From Azospirillum sp. B21 (lineage in GTDB: Bacteria > Pseudomonadota > Alphaproteobacteria > Azospirillales > Azospirillaceae), in NCBI RefSeq assembly GCF_008364825.1, contig NZ_VTTO01000001.1:310001-374000 (forward strand): a stretch of DNA of 64,000 nt, in the 5' to 3' direction. How positions within the stretch are numbered: the first letter of the stretch is position 1; each line of letters opens with the position of its first letter. A program made the translations under genes and the position numbers. A model generated the notes under the pieces. The model searched no databases. It had not been told where the DNA came from and saw nothing but the letters and a program-made list of their open reading frames with translations. This document shows, in pieces, positions 55,058-64,000 of the stretch.

Positions 55058-56200
55058 ATGATCCCCACCACCCTTCGCCTTCTGCGCCGCCGCACCGTTC
55101 TGGTCGTGCTGACCGCCCTGTTGGCGTTCGGTGTCCAGGCGGCACCGGCTTTTGCCGCGTCCGCCCGTATCAAGGACATCGTCGATGTGGAGGGTGTGCG
55201 CGACAACATGCTGATCGGCTATGGGCTGGTGGTCGGCCTGAACGGCACCGGCGACAGCCTGAACAACTCGCCCTTCACCGAGCAGAGCCTGACCGGCATG
55301 CTGGAGCGGATGGGCGTCAACACCCGCGGCACCAACCTGCGCACCAAGAACGTCGCGGCGGTGATGGTGACGGCGACGCTGGGCGCCTATGCGGCGCAGG
55401 GCACACGCATCGACGTCACCGTGTCGGCGATGGGCGACGCCAAGAGCCTGCTGGGCGGCACCCTGCTGGTCACCCCGATGATCGGCGCCGACGGCGAGGT
55501 CTATGCCGTGGCGCAGGGACCGATCGCGGTGTCGGGCTTCACTGCCCAGGGCCAGGGGGCCAGTGTGACGCGCGGCGTGCCGACCTCCGGCCGCATCTCC
55601 TCCGGCGCCATCGTCGAGCGGGAAATCCAGTTCTCGCTGGCAGAGCTGCCGGTCCTGCGCCTCAGCTTGCGCAATCCCGACTTCACCACCGCCCAGCGTG
55701 TGGCGACCGCCATCAACATCCAGCTGCGCGGCAACCGGGCCCAGGCGACCGACCCGTCCTCCGTCCTCATCAACGTGCCGGAGACGCGGCGCGGCGACGT
55801 GGTGGGGCTGGTGACGGAGATCGAGCAGCTGCGCATCACCCCCGATCAGGTCGCCCGCGTGGTGGTGGACGAGAAGTCCGGCGTCATCGTGATGGGGGAG
55901 AATGTCCGCATTTCCACCGTCGCCATCGCCCAGGGCAACCTGACCATCCGCATCACCGAGACCCCGCAGGTCAGCCAGCCGGGCCCCTTCAGCCAGGGCC
56001 AGACCGCGGTGGTGCCGCGCACCGACATCCAGGTCGACGACCAGTCCAACAACCGCCTCGCCGTGATGAATGCCGGGGTGACGCTGCAGGAGTTGGTACA
56101 ATCCTTGAATGCGCTTGGCGTAGGGCCGCGTGACATGATCGCCATTCTCCAGTCGATCAAGGCCGCCGGAGCCCTGCAAGCCGAGATCGAGGTGATCTGA
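55058..56200 (+). CDS. flgI: Flagellar P-ring protein FlgI
   Basis: Forms the P-ring in the peptidoglycan layer. The 380-residue product has a signal peptide (cut near residue 33, AFA-ASAR), then 'ARIKDIVDVEGVRDNMLIGY', 'GLVVGLNGTGDSLNNSPFTE', 'RGTNLRTKNVAAVMVTATL' and 'IDVTVSAMGDAKSLLGGTLL', all canonical. AGGAG (55043-55047) lies ten bases before this ATG; the open frame upstream is not conserved. It overlaps the next gene by one base. Confidence 0.96.
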   Translation: MIPTTLRLLRRRTVLVVLTALLAFGVQAAPAFAASARIKDIVDVEGVRDNMLIGYGLVVGLNGTGDSLNNSPFTEQSLTGMLERMGVNTRGTNLRTKNVAAVMVTATLGAYAAQGTRIDVTVSAMGDAKSLLGGTLLVTPMIGADGEVYAVAQGPIAVSGFTAQGQGASVTRGVPTSGRISSGAIVEREIQFSLAELPVLRLSLRNPDFTTAQRVATAINIQLRGNRAQATDPSSVLINVPETRRGDVVGLVTEIEQLRITPDQVARVVVDEKSGVIVMGENVRISTVAIAQGNLTIRITETPQVSQPGPFSQGQTAVVPRTDIQVDDQSNNRLAVMNAGVTLQELVQSLNALGVGPRDMIAILQSIKAAGALQAEIEVI

Positions 56201-56529
56201 TGTCCATGAGCTCCGCCCTTTCCGCCGGTTTCGGCGTGCGCACCCAGGCAAGGATTTCCGATCTGGAGGCTAAGGCCGACCCGGCAAAGCTTGCCCAGCT
56301 GCGCAAGTCCGCCAACGAGTTCGAGAGCCAGTTCATCTCGCAGATGCTGGGCCCGATGTTCGAGGGAATCGGCACCGACGAGACCTTCGGCGGCGGGCGC
56401 GGCGAGGAGATGTTCCGCCCGATGCTGATCGAGCAGTTCGGCAAGCAGATCACCCAGCGCGGCGGCTTCGGCATCGCCAATCAGGTCTACGGAGAGCTTC
56501 TTCGCGCCCAGGAGGCCAGCCATGGATAA
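56200..56529 (+). CDS. flgJ: FlgJ-type rod-binding protein (CheL in Caulobacter)
   Basis: Rod cap/scaffold domain of FlgJ without the peptidoglycan hydrolase domain. The 109-residue product contains 'LRKSANEFESQFISQMLGPM' and 'GRGEEMFRPMLIEQFGKQIT', the rod-binding signature. Single-domain FlgJ is normal in alphaproteobacteria, where a separate hydrolase (SltF-like) cuts the wall. ATG overlaps the flgI stop (TGATG) and the 3' end overlaps the next gene by eight bases. Confidence 0.92.
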   Translation: MSMSSALSAGFGVRTQARISDLEAKADPAKLAQLRKSANEFESQFISQMLGPMFEGIGTDETFGGGRGEEMFRPMLIEQFGKQITQRGGFGIANQVYGELLRAQEASHG

Positions 56530-57031
56530 GGTCGACGTCCGTTTCCCCCAGCAGTCCAAGCCGGCCGCCAACCTGCCGAAGAACGCACAGGAGCGCGCGG
56601 TGGCCCTGGTCGAGCTGATGGGCCGCCTGACCGCCCTGCTGGAGCGCGAGGCCGCCGCCGTCCGCGCCCGCCGCCCGGCGAAGGAACTGGCCCAGATCGT
56701 CAGGGACAAGCAGCCGATGACGCTGGTCTATGAGGAGATCAGCCGCCTGCTGCGCGTCGACCGCGAGGGGCTGATCGGCCTGGCGCCGGAGATGAAAACG
56801 GCGCTGAAGGATGCGACCGCCAGGCTCTATGCCGCCACCGCCGACAACGCCGAGGCCCTGCGCATCGGCGGCGAGGCCCAGAAGGTGATGGTCGATACCG
56901 TGGTCACCGTGATCACCCGCCAGCAGAAGGCGCCCGCGACCGCCTATGCCGCGCACATGGGGGGCGGCCGCGGCTATTCCCCGCCACCGAGCGGCCCGCG
57001 CACCTCGGCGGCGCTCAACACCCGGCTCTGA
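56522..57031 (+). CDS. flbY: FlgN/FlbY-like flagellar protein
   Basis: The 169-residue product is a helical protein resembling FlgN-type export chaperones: 'AVALVELMGRLTALLEREAA', 'RRPAKELAQIVRDKQPMTLV' and 'EEISRLLRVDREGL', with a Gly/Pro-rich tail. In Caulobacter the gene after flgI-cheL is flbY, so the name is given by synteny plus fold pattern. It overlaps flgJ by eight bases, which implies coupled translation. A strong terminator follows. Confidence 0.75.
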   Translation: MDKVDVRFPQQSKPAANLPKNAQERAVALVELMGRLTALLEREAAAVRARRPAKELAQIVRDKQPMTLVYEEISRLLRVDREGLIGLAPEMKTALKDATARLYAATADNAEALRIGGEAQKVMVDTVVTVITRQQKAPATAYAAHMGGGRGYSPPPSGPRTSAALNTRL

Positions 57032-57080
57032 GCGACACTCGCCGATAGCCTTCATCCGTGACTGCCGAGACGTTTCGGAC

Positions 57081-57113
57081 GGCCGCCTCCCGATCGGAGG
57101 CGGCCTTTTTCTT
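57081..57113 (+). terminator. Rho-independent terminator after flgI-flgJ-flbY
   Basis: GGCCGCCTCC (57081-57090), loop CGATC, GGAGGCGGCC (57096-57105) followed by TTTTTCTTT. A perfect 10-base-pair stem with a T tract. Confidence 0.93.
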
Positions 57114-57257
57114 TGCCGGGATCGGTGAGCCGGCATCGGCAAGGCGCCGCGGCAAGAAAGACCCCGCATGGGGACGTTTTTGCCGGTAGCGGCCATGTCA
57201 TGAGGCGGGAACTGCCGCCCTACCCCTCCCGGGCACCCCGGCGGAGCCCGTCCGACG

Positions 57258-57275
57258 TTTGGCCCGCCCGTTGCA
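57258..57275 (+). promoter_or_regulatory. Sigma-54 promoter of fliK-flgD
   Basis: TTGGCCCGCCCGTTGCAT matches the sigma-54 consensus TTGGC(A/C)CG-N4-TTGCAT closely. GG (57260-57261) and GC (57272-57273) are at the required spacing. Transcription would start near 57285, 44 bases before fliK. Confidence 0.8.
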
Positions 57276-57328
57276 TTGATCCCGCCGCATCGCCGTCGGT
57301 GCGCTCCGCCGTCCTGAGAGGCCGTTCC

Positions 57329-59203
57329 ATGGATATCCAATCGAACAACAACGCCGCATCCTTGTTCGACGGTCTCGGCCAGTCCCAGCAGACACAGGGA
57401 ACGCAGGGGGCGGGGGCGAAGAACGACCTGTTTTCCAAGATGATGGACCGCATGCTGGCCGACGCCGCCGCGCGGAAGCGCGAGCAGGCCGCCGATGCCG
57501 CCCGCGACTCCGCCAACGAGGCGAAGGAAGCCCGCGACGCCCGCGCGGCCGACGCGCAGCGCAAGGCACCCGTGCGGGCCGAGCCGAAGCCCGAGCTCGG
57601 TCGCGACACCAGGGCCCAGGCCGCGCGCCGGAACGATGCGGATGCCGAGCCCGCCCGGACGCAGGAACCGAAGGCCGCCAAGACGGACGGCGACCGCGAG
57701 GTCCAGGCCGGTCAGGACGACCGCAAGCCGGTCAAGAGCGACAAGCCGAAGGATGCCGCCAAGGCCGGTGGCGCCGAGGCCAAAACCTCGAAGTCTGATG
57801 CGGCGAAGTCCGATGCTGCAAAGTCCGGCACGGAAACCGCCGGCACCGATCAGGCACAGGCGGGCGATGGGACGGATGCGGCGGTTGCGGACGCCGAGAC
57901 AGCACAGACGGACATCGACGCGGCAATGGCCGAGGGGGGCGGGACCGGAGACGCGCCCACCGAGGATGCCGGGGCGGAAGAGCAGATCGCCGACCAGCCC
58001 CTGACCGTCACCGCGGAAGCGGAGTTGCAGCAGCCGGTCCCGCAGCCGAGTGACCTGATCCTCGCCGGATTGACGGCGCCCGGCCAGTCCGCCGCCGGTG
58101 CGGACAGCGATGCGGCGGTTGCGGCAGCTGGTGCGGTTGCCGGTGGCGCAACGGCAGGTACGGTCGATCCTGCCGCGCAGCTTGCCGCCCAACTTGCTCA
58201 GGCTCAGGCCACGGCCGGCACCCCGGGTGCGGCGCAGGCCGGTGCGGATGCCGCGGCAAAGAACGCCGCCGATGCGCTGGCCGTGGACGGAGACGGCACC
58301 CGGCAGGCCCAGGCCGCGGCCTTGACCGGGGTCGATGGCGGCCCCCAAAGCGGCGAAGACGCGGCGGAGGCTCTGCCGGACGATGACGCCGCCCTGCCCG
58401 ACCGCTTCGCCGATCTGCTCGCCGCCGCCAAGGCGAAGTCCGGCGAGGCCAAACAGGGGGGCAAACAGACCGGCGCCGACGGCGGCAGCCGCAACGATTC
58501 CCAATCCCAGGCCATGCCGCAGCCGGCAGCAGTCGCTCCGGCGGTTCCGCCGGTCGCGGAAACGGTTGCAGCGTCGACCGCCGCCAAGGCGGCCGGAGCG
58601 CTGGAGGGGCTCGAGGGCGCAGGTGCCATCGCGGGCTCGGCCCATGCCGCTGGGGGCGTCCACACCCATCCGGCGCTGGCCGCAATGGAGGGGATGCACG
58701 GCAGCATTCCCGGCATCGACCAGCCGCAGGCGACCGCGACGCTGCGCCCGTCGCGCGGTAGCGCCGGCATGCCGATGGGCGTCCATGACCAGATCGCCGT
58801 CCACATCAAGAAGCAGGTCGCCGACGAGGTCGACCAGTTCACCATCAACCTGCACCCGGCGGAACTGGGACGGATCGACATCAAGCTGGACATCGGCGCC
58901 GACGGCCGGGTCAGCGCGATGGTCGCGGTGGAAAGAGCCCAGACTCTCGAACTTCTGCAGCGCGACAGCCGCGGACTGGAACGCGCCTTGCAAGAGGCTG
59001 GACTGCAGACGGACTCCAACAGCCTGAACTTCAGCCTGCGCGGCGAAGGCAACCCCTTCGGCAATGACGGTCGGGGCGACGGCAAGGGGAACGGAGCGGG
59101 CCGGCGCGGCCGCGGCCTCGACGGAAGCGGCGACCAGGACGCGTCCGACACCGCCGTCTATACCGCGACGCTCGGCAACGGACGTCTCGACATCCGCGCC
59201 TGA
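57329..59203 (+). CDS. fliK: Flagellar hook-length control protein FliK
   Basis: Secreted ruler that sets hook length and switches export specificity at FlhB. The 624-residue product has a long Ala/Asp/Lys/Gly-rich, low-complexity N-terminal and middle part (about 40-470, including K-S-D-A-A repeats near 157-170). The conserved C-terminal Flg_hook domain (about 485-575) contains 'AVHIKKQVADEVDQFTINLH', 'PAELGRIDIKLDIGADGRVS' and 'LELLQRDSRGLERALQEAGL'. The ATG at 57329 lies 44 bases after the predicted transcription start; the longer open frame would lie within the promoter. It is followed by flgD. Confidence 0.9.
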   Translation: MDIQSNNNAASLFDGLGQSQQTQGTQGAGAKNDLFSKMMDRMLADAAARKREQAADAARDSANEAKEARDARAADAQRKAPVRAEPKPELGRDTRAQAARRNDADAEPARTQEPKAAKTDGDREVQAGQDDRKPVKSDKPKDAAKAGGAEAKTSKSDAAKSDAAKSGTETAGTDQAQAGDGTDAAVADAETAQTDIDAAMAEGGGTGDAPTEDAGAEEQIADQPLTVTAEAELQQPVPQPSDLILAGLTAPGQSAAGADSDAAVAAAGAVAGGATAGTVDPAAQLAAQLAQAQATAGTPGAAQAGADAAAKNAADALAVDGDGTRQAQAAALTGVDGGPQSGEDAAEALPDDDAALPDRFADLLAAAKAKSGEAKQGGKQTGADGGSRNDSQSQAMPQPAAVAPAVPPVAETVAASTAAKAAGALEGLEGAGAIAGSAHAAGGVHTHPALAAMEGMHGSIPGIDQPQATATLRPSRGSAGMPMGVHDQIAVHIKKQVADEVDQFTINLHPAELGRIDIKLDIGADGRVSAMVAVERAQTLELLQRDSRGLERALQEAGLQTDSNSLNFSLRGEGNPFGNDGRGDGKGNGAGRRGRGLDGSGDQDASDTAVYTATLGNGRLDIRA

Positions 59204-59265
59204 CCCCGGCGGCACGCCCGCCGCACTCAAGACACCGGCCGCAAGAGCCACGAAGGACGACCGCC

Positions 59266-60015
59266 ATGACCACGACCAACGCCACCACCACCCCGACCGT
59301 GAACAAGTACGGCACCTATTCGGGCGGCTTGTCGACCGGGTCGAAGACGGCGGCCGAGACGGCCAAGACCCCGCAGACCGACGCCGACAAGACGGCGTCG
59401 GCCACCAAAGGCCTGGGCGACAATTTCCAGACGTTCCTCACCATGCTGACCACGCAGATGAAGAACCAGGACCCGCTGAAGCCGCTCGACACCAACGACA
59501 TGACCAAACAGCTGGTCGATTTCGCCAACGTCGAACAGAACATCGGCACCAACAGCCGCCTGGACAAGCTGGTGCAGCTGCAGTCCGCCGGCACCGCCTC
59601 CACCAACCTGGCCTATCTCGGCCGCACGGTCGCCTTCGAGGGCGACAGCTTCCAGTACACCCAGGGCATGACCCAAACCCCGCTGGGCTACGAATTGGCG
59701 ACCTCCGCCAAGTCGGTGCGTGTCGACATCCTGGATGCCAACGGCAACATCGTCCGCTCCATGAAGGGCGAAACCAGCGCCGGGACCAAGCATGCGGTCA
59801 ACTGGGACTTCAAGGACAACAACGGCCGCGCCGTTCAGCCGGGCGCCTACCGGATGAACGTCGCCCCGGTGGCCGAGAACAAGGACGATATCATCAAGGC
59901 GACCACCTACACCTTCGGCACCGTCGCCGGCATCGGCAACAACAAGGAAGGCGAGACCGTGCTGAACATCGGCGCCAGCGAAGTCCCGCTCTCCAAGCTG
60001 ACCATGGTTTACTGA
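59266..60015 (+). CDS. flgD: Flagellar hook assembly (cap) protein FlgD
   Basis: Scaffold for hook polymerisation. The 249-residue product has the N-terminal signature 'NFQTFLTMLTTQMKNQDPLK' and 'PLDTNDMTKQLVDFANVEQN', then the tudor/FnIII-like part ('VRVDILDANGNIVRSMKGET', 'HAVNWDFKDNNGRAVQPGAY'). Thr-rich disordered N-terminus. It lies 62 bases after fliK, probably the same transcript. flgE, which usually follows, is not here; sciP follows instead. Confidence 0.94.
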   Translation: MTTTNATTTPTVNKYGTYSGGLSTGSKTAAETAKTPQTDADKTASATKGLGDNFQTFLTMLTTQMKNQDPLKPLDTNDMTKQLVDFANVEQNIGTNSRLDKLVQLQSAGTASTNLAYLGRTVAFEGDSFQYTQGMTQTPLGYELATSAKSVRVDILDANGNIVRSMKGETSAGTKHAVNWDFKDNNGRAVQPGAYRMNVAPVAENKDDIIKATTYTFGTVAGIGNNKEGETVLNIGASEVPLSKLTMVY

Positions 60016-60139
60016 CCGGCGTCATTGCCGGGAATTTCAGATAGGGCGGCCGGCCACCTCCGGCCGCCGGACGAGCGCGTCGCCCCTGCTGTCCATTCGG
60101 GTTAGGGGATAACCCGCGATAAAAAGTTAACTCTATCGT

Positions 60140-60190
60140 TTAGGCATTTGTTAAGTGCCGGCGCCTAAAGTACCCCGAAATCGTGGAATC
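60140..60190. promoter_or_regulatory. CtrA-like box and GANTC site upstream of sciP
   Basis: TTAG-N7-TTAA (60140-60154) is one change from the CtrA consensus, with a further TTAA at 60127-60130. GAATC (60186-60190) is a CcrM-type GANTC methylation site, the kind read by GcrA. The AT-rich patch 60115-60160 stands out in GC-rich DNA. Upstream, CGGCCGG/CCGGCCG near 60047-60066 may end the flgD transcript. Confidence 0.5.
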
Positions 60191-60216
60191 CACAGTTTGG
60201 GTTGGAGCGTCCGCGC

Positions 60217-60543
60217 ATGGCACTCATAGAACTCGACACCGCCGACGACTCTGCGGCCGGTGCATCGGTCATTGGTCCTGAGGGGCGTCCCATGACCGAA
60301 AACGACCTTCCCCCGCCCGACACCAAGCGTTGGGTGATGCGCCGCAAGGCGGAAGTGGTCGCCGGCGTCCGATCGGGCCTGATCAGCCTGGAGGAAGCCT
60401 GTCGCCGCTATACCCTGTCGGTGGAGGAATTCCTGTCCTGGCAGCGGCTGATCGACAGCCACGGCATGCGTGGCCTGCGCGCCACCCGCCTTCAGGACTA
60501 CCGTCCCGGCCAGCCTGTCCGCGACCGGATCGGCGCCGACTGA
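60217..60543 (+). CDS. sciP: CtrA inhibitor SciP
   Basis: SciP (DUF1153) binds CtrA at its promoters and blocks RNA polymerase recruitment. It limits CtrA-dependent transcription, including flagellar genes, to part of the cell cycle. The 108-residue product has the conserved core 'PPPDTKRWVMRRKAEVVAGV', 'RSGLISLEEACRRYTLSVEE' and 'FLSWQRLIDSHGMRGLRATR'. GGAG lies nine bases before this ATG. A shorter start at 60292 (MTENDLPP, preceded by GAGGGG) is possible. A strong terminator follows. Confidence 0.93.
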   Translation: MALIELDTADDSAAGASVIGPEGRPMTENDLPPPDTKRWVMRRKAEVVAGVRSGLISLEEACRRYTLSVEEFLSWQRLIDSHGMRGLRATRLQDYRPGQPVRDRIGAD

Positions 60544-60563
60544 CGCATTGGGCAGAATTGAAG

Positions 60564-60600
60564 AAGCGCCGCAGGTCAAACCTGCGGCGCTTTTTGTGTT
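60564..60600 (+). terminator. Rho-independent terminator after sciP
   Basis: AGCGCCGCAGGT (60565-60576), loop CAA, ACCTGCGGCGCT (60580-60591) then TTTTGTGTTT. A perfect 12-base-pair stem, close to the convergent tetR stop. Confidence 0.93.
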
Positions 60601-60613
60601 TCAGGTCGGTCGG

Positions 60614-61225
60614 TTAGGTTGGGGGATCGTCAGCCGATGACCCTCCACCACAAGCCCCGTCGATCAGCGCCGCCGCCGCACTTGCCACCGCCCCGTTGCC
60701 CGGGCCCAGATCCAGCGCGCGGCCGGCGGCGTAGGCACCTTCCATCAGCAATTGCAGTTGCCCGGTCAGCCGGTCCGGATCGTCCGCGCCGGCGGCGGCG
60801 GCCAACGCGCGCAGGCGGTCGCGGACCATGCGCTTGTGGGCCAGCGCGAGCGCGTGGGCGGGGTTGGCCGGGTCGCGCAGTTCGGCGGCAGCGGTGGTGA
60901 AAGGACAGCCCTGGAATTTGGGATGGTCGATCCAGTGGCCGAGCGCCACGAACAGCGCCTTCATCTGCGCCCGTGGATCGCCGGGATGGCGGGCGGTCAC
61001 CCGGTCCCACCACGCCCCATGCTGGGCGATGTTGCGCTCCAGATAGGCGCAGACCAGGTCGTCTTTGGACGCGAAATTGCGGTACAGGCTCATCTTCGCG
61101 ACGCCGGATTTGGCGATGATCGTGTCGATGCCGACCGCGCGGATGCCCTCGCGGTAGAACAGTTCCGCCGCCGTATCGAGAATCCGTTCCCGCGCCGGCT
61201 TCCTGACCGTTACCGCTTCTGCCAT
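60614..61225 (-). CDS. TetR/AcrR family transcriptional regulator
   Basis: The 203-residue product has the N-terminal TetR helix-turn-helix: 'ARERILDTAAELFYREGIRA' and 'GIDTIIAKSGVAKMSLYRNF', then 'ASKDDLVCAYLERN'. A C-terminal ligand-binding helical domain ('KFQGCPFTTAAAELRDPANP') follows, typical of the YcdC/AefR-like group. It is divergent from a MaoC-type hydratase gene, and a 51-base palindrome lies between, so it most likely represses that gene and itself. The ligand may be an acyl-CoA or a small electrophile. Confidence 0.93.
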   Translation of the reverse strand: MAEAVTVRKPARERILDTAAELFYREGIRAVGIDTIIAKSGVAKMSLYRNFASKDDLVCAYLERNIAQHGAWWDRVTARHPGDPRAQMKALFVALGHWIDHPKFQGCPFTTAAAELRDPANPAHALALAHKRMVRDRLRALAAAAGADDPDRLTGQLQLLMEGAYAAGRALDLGPGNGAVASAAAALIDGACGGGSSADDPPT

Positions 61226-61274
61226 CCGACCCCACCCGTTCAGGACGGCCCCGCCGCAAGCTTGGCCGTTGACA

Positions 61275-61325
61275 ATGATACAGACCTGTCTCTACCATCG
61301 CCCGGAAGAGACAGGTCTGTATCAT
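61275..61325. promoter_or_regulatory. Double TetR operator palindrome between tetR and maoC-like gene
   Basis: ATGATACAGACCTGTCTCT (61275-61293) and its perfect reverse complement AGAGACAGGTCTGTATCAT (61307-61325) are 19-base arms around 13 bases. Each arm contains ACAGACCTGT, itself a near-palindrome of TetR-operator type. TTGACA at 61269-61274 could be the -35 of the hydratase promoter, so the first operator would overlap the spacer. Confidence 0.8.
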
Positions 61326-61373
61326 AGCCGGCCGAACCGGCCCTGACCACCACAACGAACGGAGTTCCGGGGG

Positions 61374-61817
61374 ATGCGCTATTTCGAGGATATCACGGTG
61401 GGCGACCGCTTCACCGGCGGGCCGCTGATGGTCGAGACGGCGGAGATCGTCGCCTATGCCGAGAAGTTCGACCCCCAACCCTTCCACCTGAACCCAGAGA
61501 CGGCGAAGGACACGCTGTTCCGCGGGCTGGCGGCGAGCGGCTGGCACACCGCCGGGATGACGATGCGCATGATCGTGGGCAGCAACGCGGAGTTGGCCGG
61601 CGGCTATATCGGCATGGGCGTCGACCAGATCGGCTGGCCCCGCCCGACCCGTCCCGGCGACGTGCTGCGCATCGAGATGGAGGTGCTGGAGGCCCGGCGC
61701 TCCGTCAAGCGCCCCGACCAGGGCGTGCTGCGGGTGAAGACCACCACCTTCAACCAGAATGACGAGGTGGTGCAGACCATGATCGCCAACCTGCTGGCGC
61801 CCGGACGCCCGGCCTGA
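61374..61817 (+). CDS. MaoC family hot-dog dehydratase
   Basis: The 147-residue product begins MRYFEDITVGDRFTGGPLMV and carries 'AEKFDPQPFHLNPETAKDTL' with the conserved Asp/His region of R-specific enoyl-CoA hydratases. It goes on 'FRGLAASGWHTAGMTMRMIV' and ends with 'TTFNQNDEVVQTMIANLLAP'. It probably hydrates an enoyl-CoA. It is controlled with the divergent TetR gene. A ribosome binding site GGAG is seen about 10 bases upstream. Single gene followed by a terminator. Confidence 0.9.
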   Translation: MRYFEDITVGDRFTGGPLMVETAEIVAYAEKFDPQPFHLNPETAKDTLFRGLAASGWHTAGMTMRMIVGSNAELAGGYIGMGVDQIGWPRPTRPGDVLRIEMEVLEARRSVKRPDQGVLRVKTTTFNQNDEVVQTMIANLLAPGRPA

Positions 61818-61826
61818 ACAGGAAAA

Positions 61827-61864
61827 AGCCCCCGCGACCGGGCGGGTCGCGGGGGCCTTGTTCT
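61827..61864. terminator. Bidirectional terminator between maoC-like gene and TRAP copy 2
   Basis: GCCCCCGCGACC (61827-61838), five-base loop, GGTCGCGGGGGC (61844-61855) then CTTGTTCTT. An A tract (AAAAA, 61822-61826) lies on the other side for the convergent gene. Perfect 12-base-pair stem. Confidence 0.93.
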
Positions 61865-61875
61865 TCATATTGCCG

Positions 61876-63541
<1,666 letters not shown>

Positions 63542-63616
63542 ATGAACCAAATCCTCACTCTCCTGATCCTGCTGTTGCAGTTGCTCAAGCTGGTGCTTGA
63601 GTATCTGAACCGCTGA
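63542..63616 (+). CDS. Candidate 24-residue hydrophobic peptide
   Basis: ATG to TGA encodes MNQILTLLILLLQLLKLVLE plus YLNR. The Leu/Ile-rich centre can form one membrane helix and the C-terminus is charged. AGAGG ends four bases before the ATG. A 9-base-pair hairpin follows. The size and make-up resemble the small membrane peptides of type I toxin-antitoxin systems such as Ibs, but no antisense RNA was proven. It could be a chance frame; the ribosome binding site and the hairpin make it worth listing. Confidence 0.4.
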   Translation: MNQILTLLILLLQLLKLVLEYLNR

Positions 63617-63623
63617 TCGGGTC

Positions 63624-63653
63624 GGCGTACCGGGGATTGGGCCTCGGTACGCC
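63624..63653. terminator. Hairpin after the 24-residue peptide frame
   Basis: GGCGTACCG (63624-63632) and CGGTACGCC (63645-63653) form a perfect 9-base-pair stem with a 12-base loop, eight bases after the peptide stop. TTCCCC follows rather than a T tract. Confidence 0.5.
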
Positions 63654-63708
63654 TTCCCCGAAAATAATGCGTTTTCACGCCGTCGGCAACGGTTCACCCC
63701 GCCACGAT

Positions 63709-64000
63709 TCACCCCAAGGCGCGCTTCACGATCAGCGACAGCTTTTCCAGCATCGCCGGGTCGCGGTGGGACGGAGCGGTCATGATCGCATTGTCGAGCG
63801 CCGTGTGGCACCCCTGGGCGCAGGGGCCGTCGCGATGCGCCACTTTGGGCGCCAAGGCCGACACCAGCGAGCGCGCCTTGCCAGCATTGGCGACCACCAC
63901 CTTGATCACCGCATCGACCGAAACATGGTCGTGACCCTCGTGCCAGCAGTCGTAATCGGTGACCATGGCGACGGTCGCGTAGCACATCTCCGCCTCGCGG
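63709..64000 (-). CDS. mtnP: S-methyl-5'-thioadenosine phosphorylase, C-terminal part (runs off the window)
   Basis: Cleaves methylthioadenosine to adenine and methylthioribose-1-phosphate in methionine salvage. The visible 3' part encodes 'REAEMCYATVAMVTDYDCWH', the purine-binding Asp region that typifies MTA phosphorylase. It then reads 'VSVDAVIKVVVANAGKARSL' and 'HTALDNAIMTAPSHRDPAML', ending in RALG. The reading frame is open to the window edge, so the start lies beyond 64000. The short ORF start at 63987 is internal to the gene. Confidence 0.92.
   Translation of the reverse strand, partial: REAEMCYATVAMVTDYDCWHEGHDHVSVDAVIKVVVANAGKARSLVSALAPKVAHRDGPCAQGCHTALDNAIMTAPSHRDPAMLEKLSLIVKRALG

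Overview
The window is chromosomal DNA of a GC-rich, polarly flagellated alphaproteobacterium, most like Azospirillum or a close relative in the Rhodospirillales. The call rests on the cell-cycle regulators GcrA and SciP, the alphaproteobacterial flagellar genes fliX, flbY and the DUF6468/MotE-type genes, a TakP-type TRAP binding protein and a CcoG protein. There is no sign of a plasmid origin, prophage, CRISPR array, tRNA or rRNA.

Layout. 0-8 kb: the ribosomal operon rpsF-rpsR-DUF2232-rplI, then cfa, icd, a small Rossmann-fold protein, an SPFH/NfeD pair and gcrA. 8-13.3 kb (minus strand): an ECF sigma factor with its anti-sigma factor, a second and unrelated-subfamily isocitrate dehydrogenase, and a large exported multicopper oxidase. 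13.5-17.9 kb: an accessory stretch with AT-richer patches, holding a helix-turn-helix protein, a small secreted protein, a toxin-antitoxin-like pair, a split HTH antitoxin-like gene and a 'HNLRS' family protein. Two of these genes appear broken by single-base deletions.

17.9-33.3 kb: CoxE-like VWA protein, a small HD hydrolase, ccoG, glnD, ydcF, and the chain rlpA-dacC-tmk-holB-metG-tatD-MBL hydrolase (cell wall, dTMP synthesis, DNA polymerase clamp loading, translation). 33.5-44 kb: a TakP-like binding protein, an opgC operon with two SGNH-fold proteins (one apparently a pseudoenzyme), a PAS-PAS-GGDEF-EAL protein, recO and parC. 44-60.6 kb: flagellar genes in several units: fliL-fliM-DUF6468-motE (minus), flgF-flgG-flgA-flgH (plus, sigma-54 promoter), fliX (minus) divergent from flgI-flgJ-flbY, then fliK-flgD (sigma-54 promoter) and sciP. 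A non-flagellar patch with an Ntn hydrolase, several tiny genes and dksA lies between flgH and fliX. 60.6-64 kb: a TetR/MaoC divergent pair with a large palindromic operator, a second TakP-like protein, a 24-codon hydrophobic peptide gene and the 3' end of mtnP.

Intergenic spaces between convergent genes hold GC-rich inverted-repeat elements of two families (about 21.4 and 24.9 kb; 33.4 and 43.9 kb). The most promising undescribed item is the translationally coupled OpgC plus SGNH/pseudo-SGNH operon at 35.3-38.0 kb, which looks like an envelope-glycan acyl-modification system. Start codons and promoter assignments are by eye; no database search was possible.
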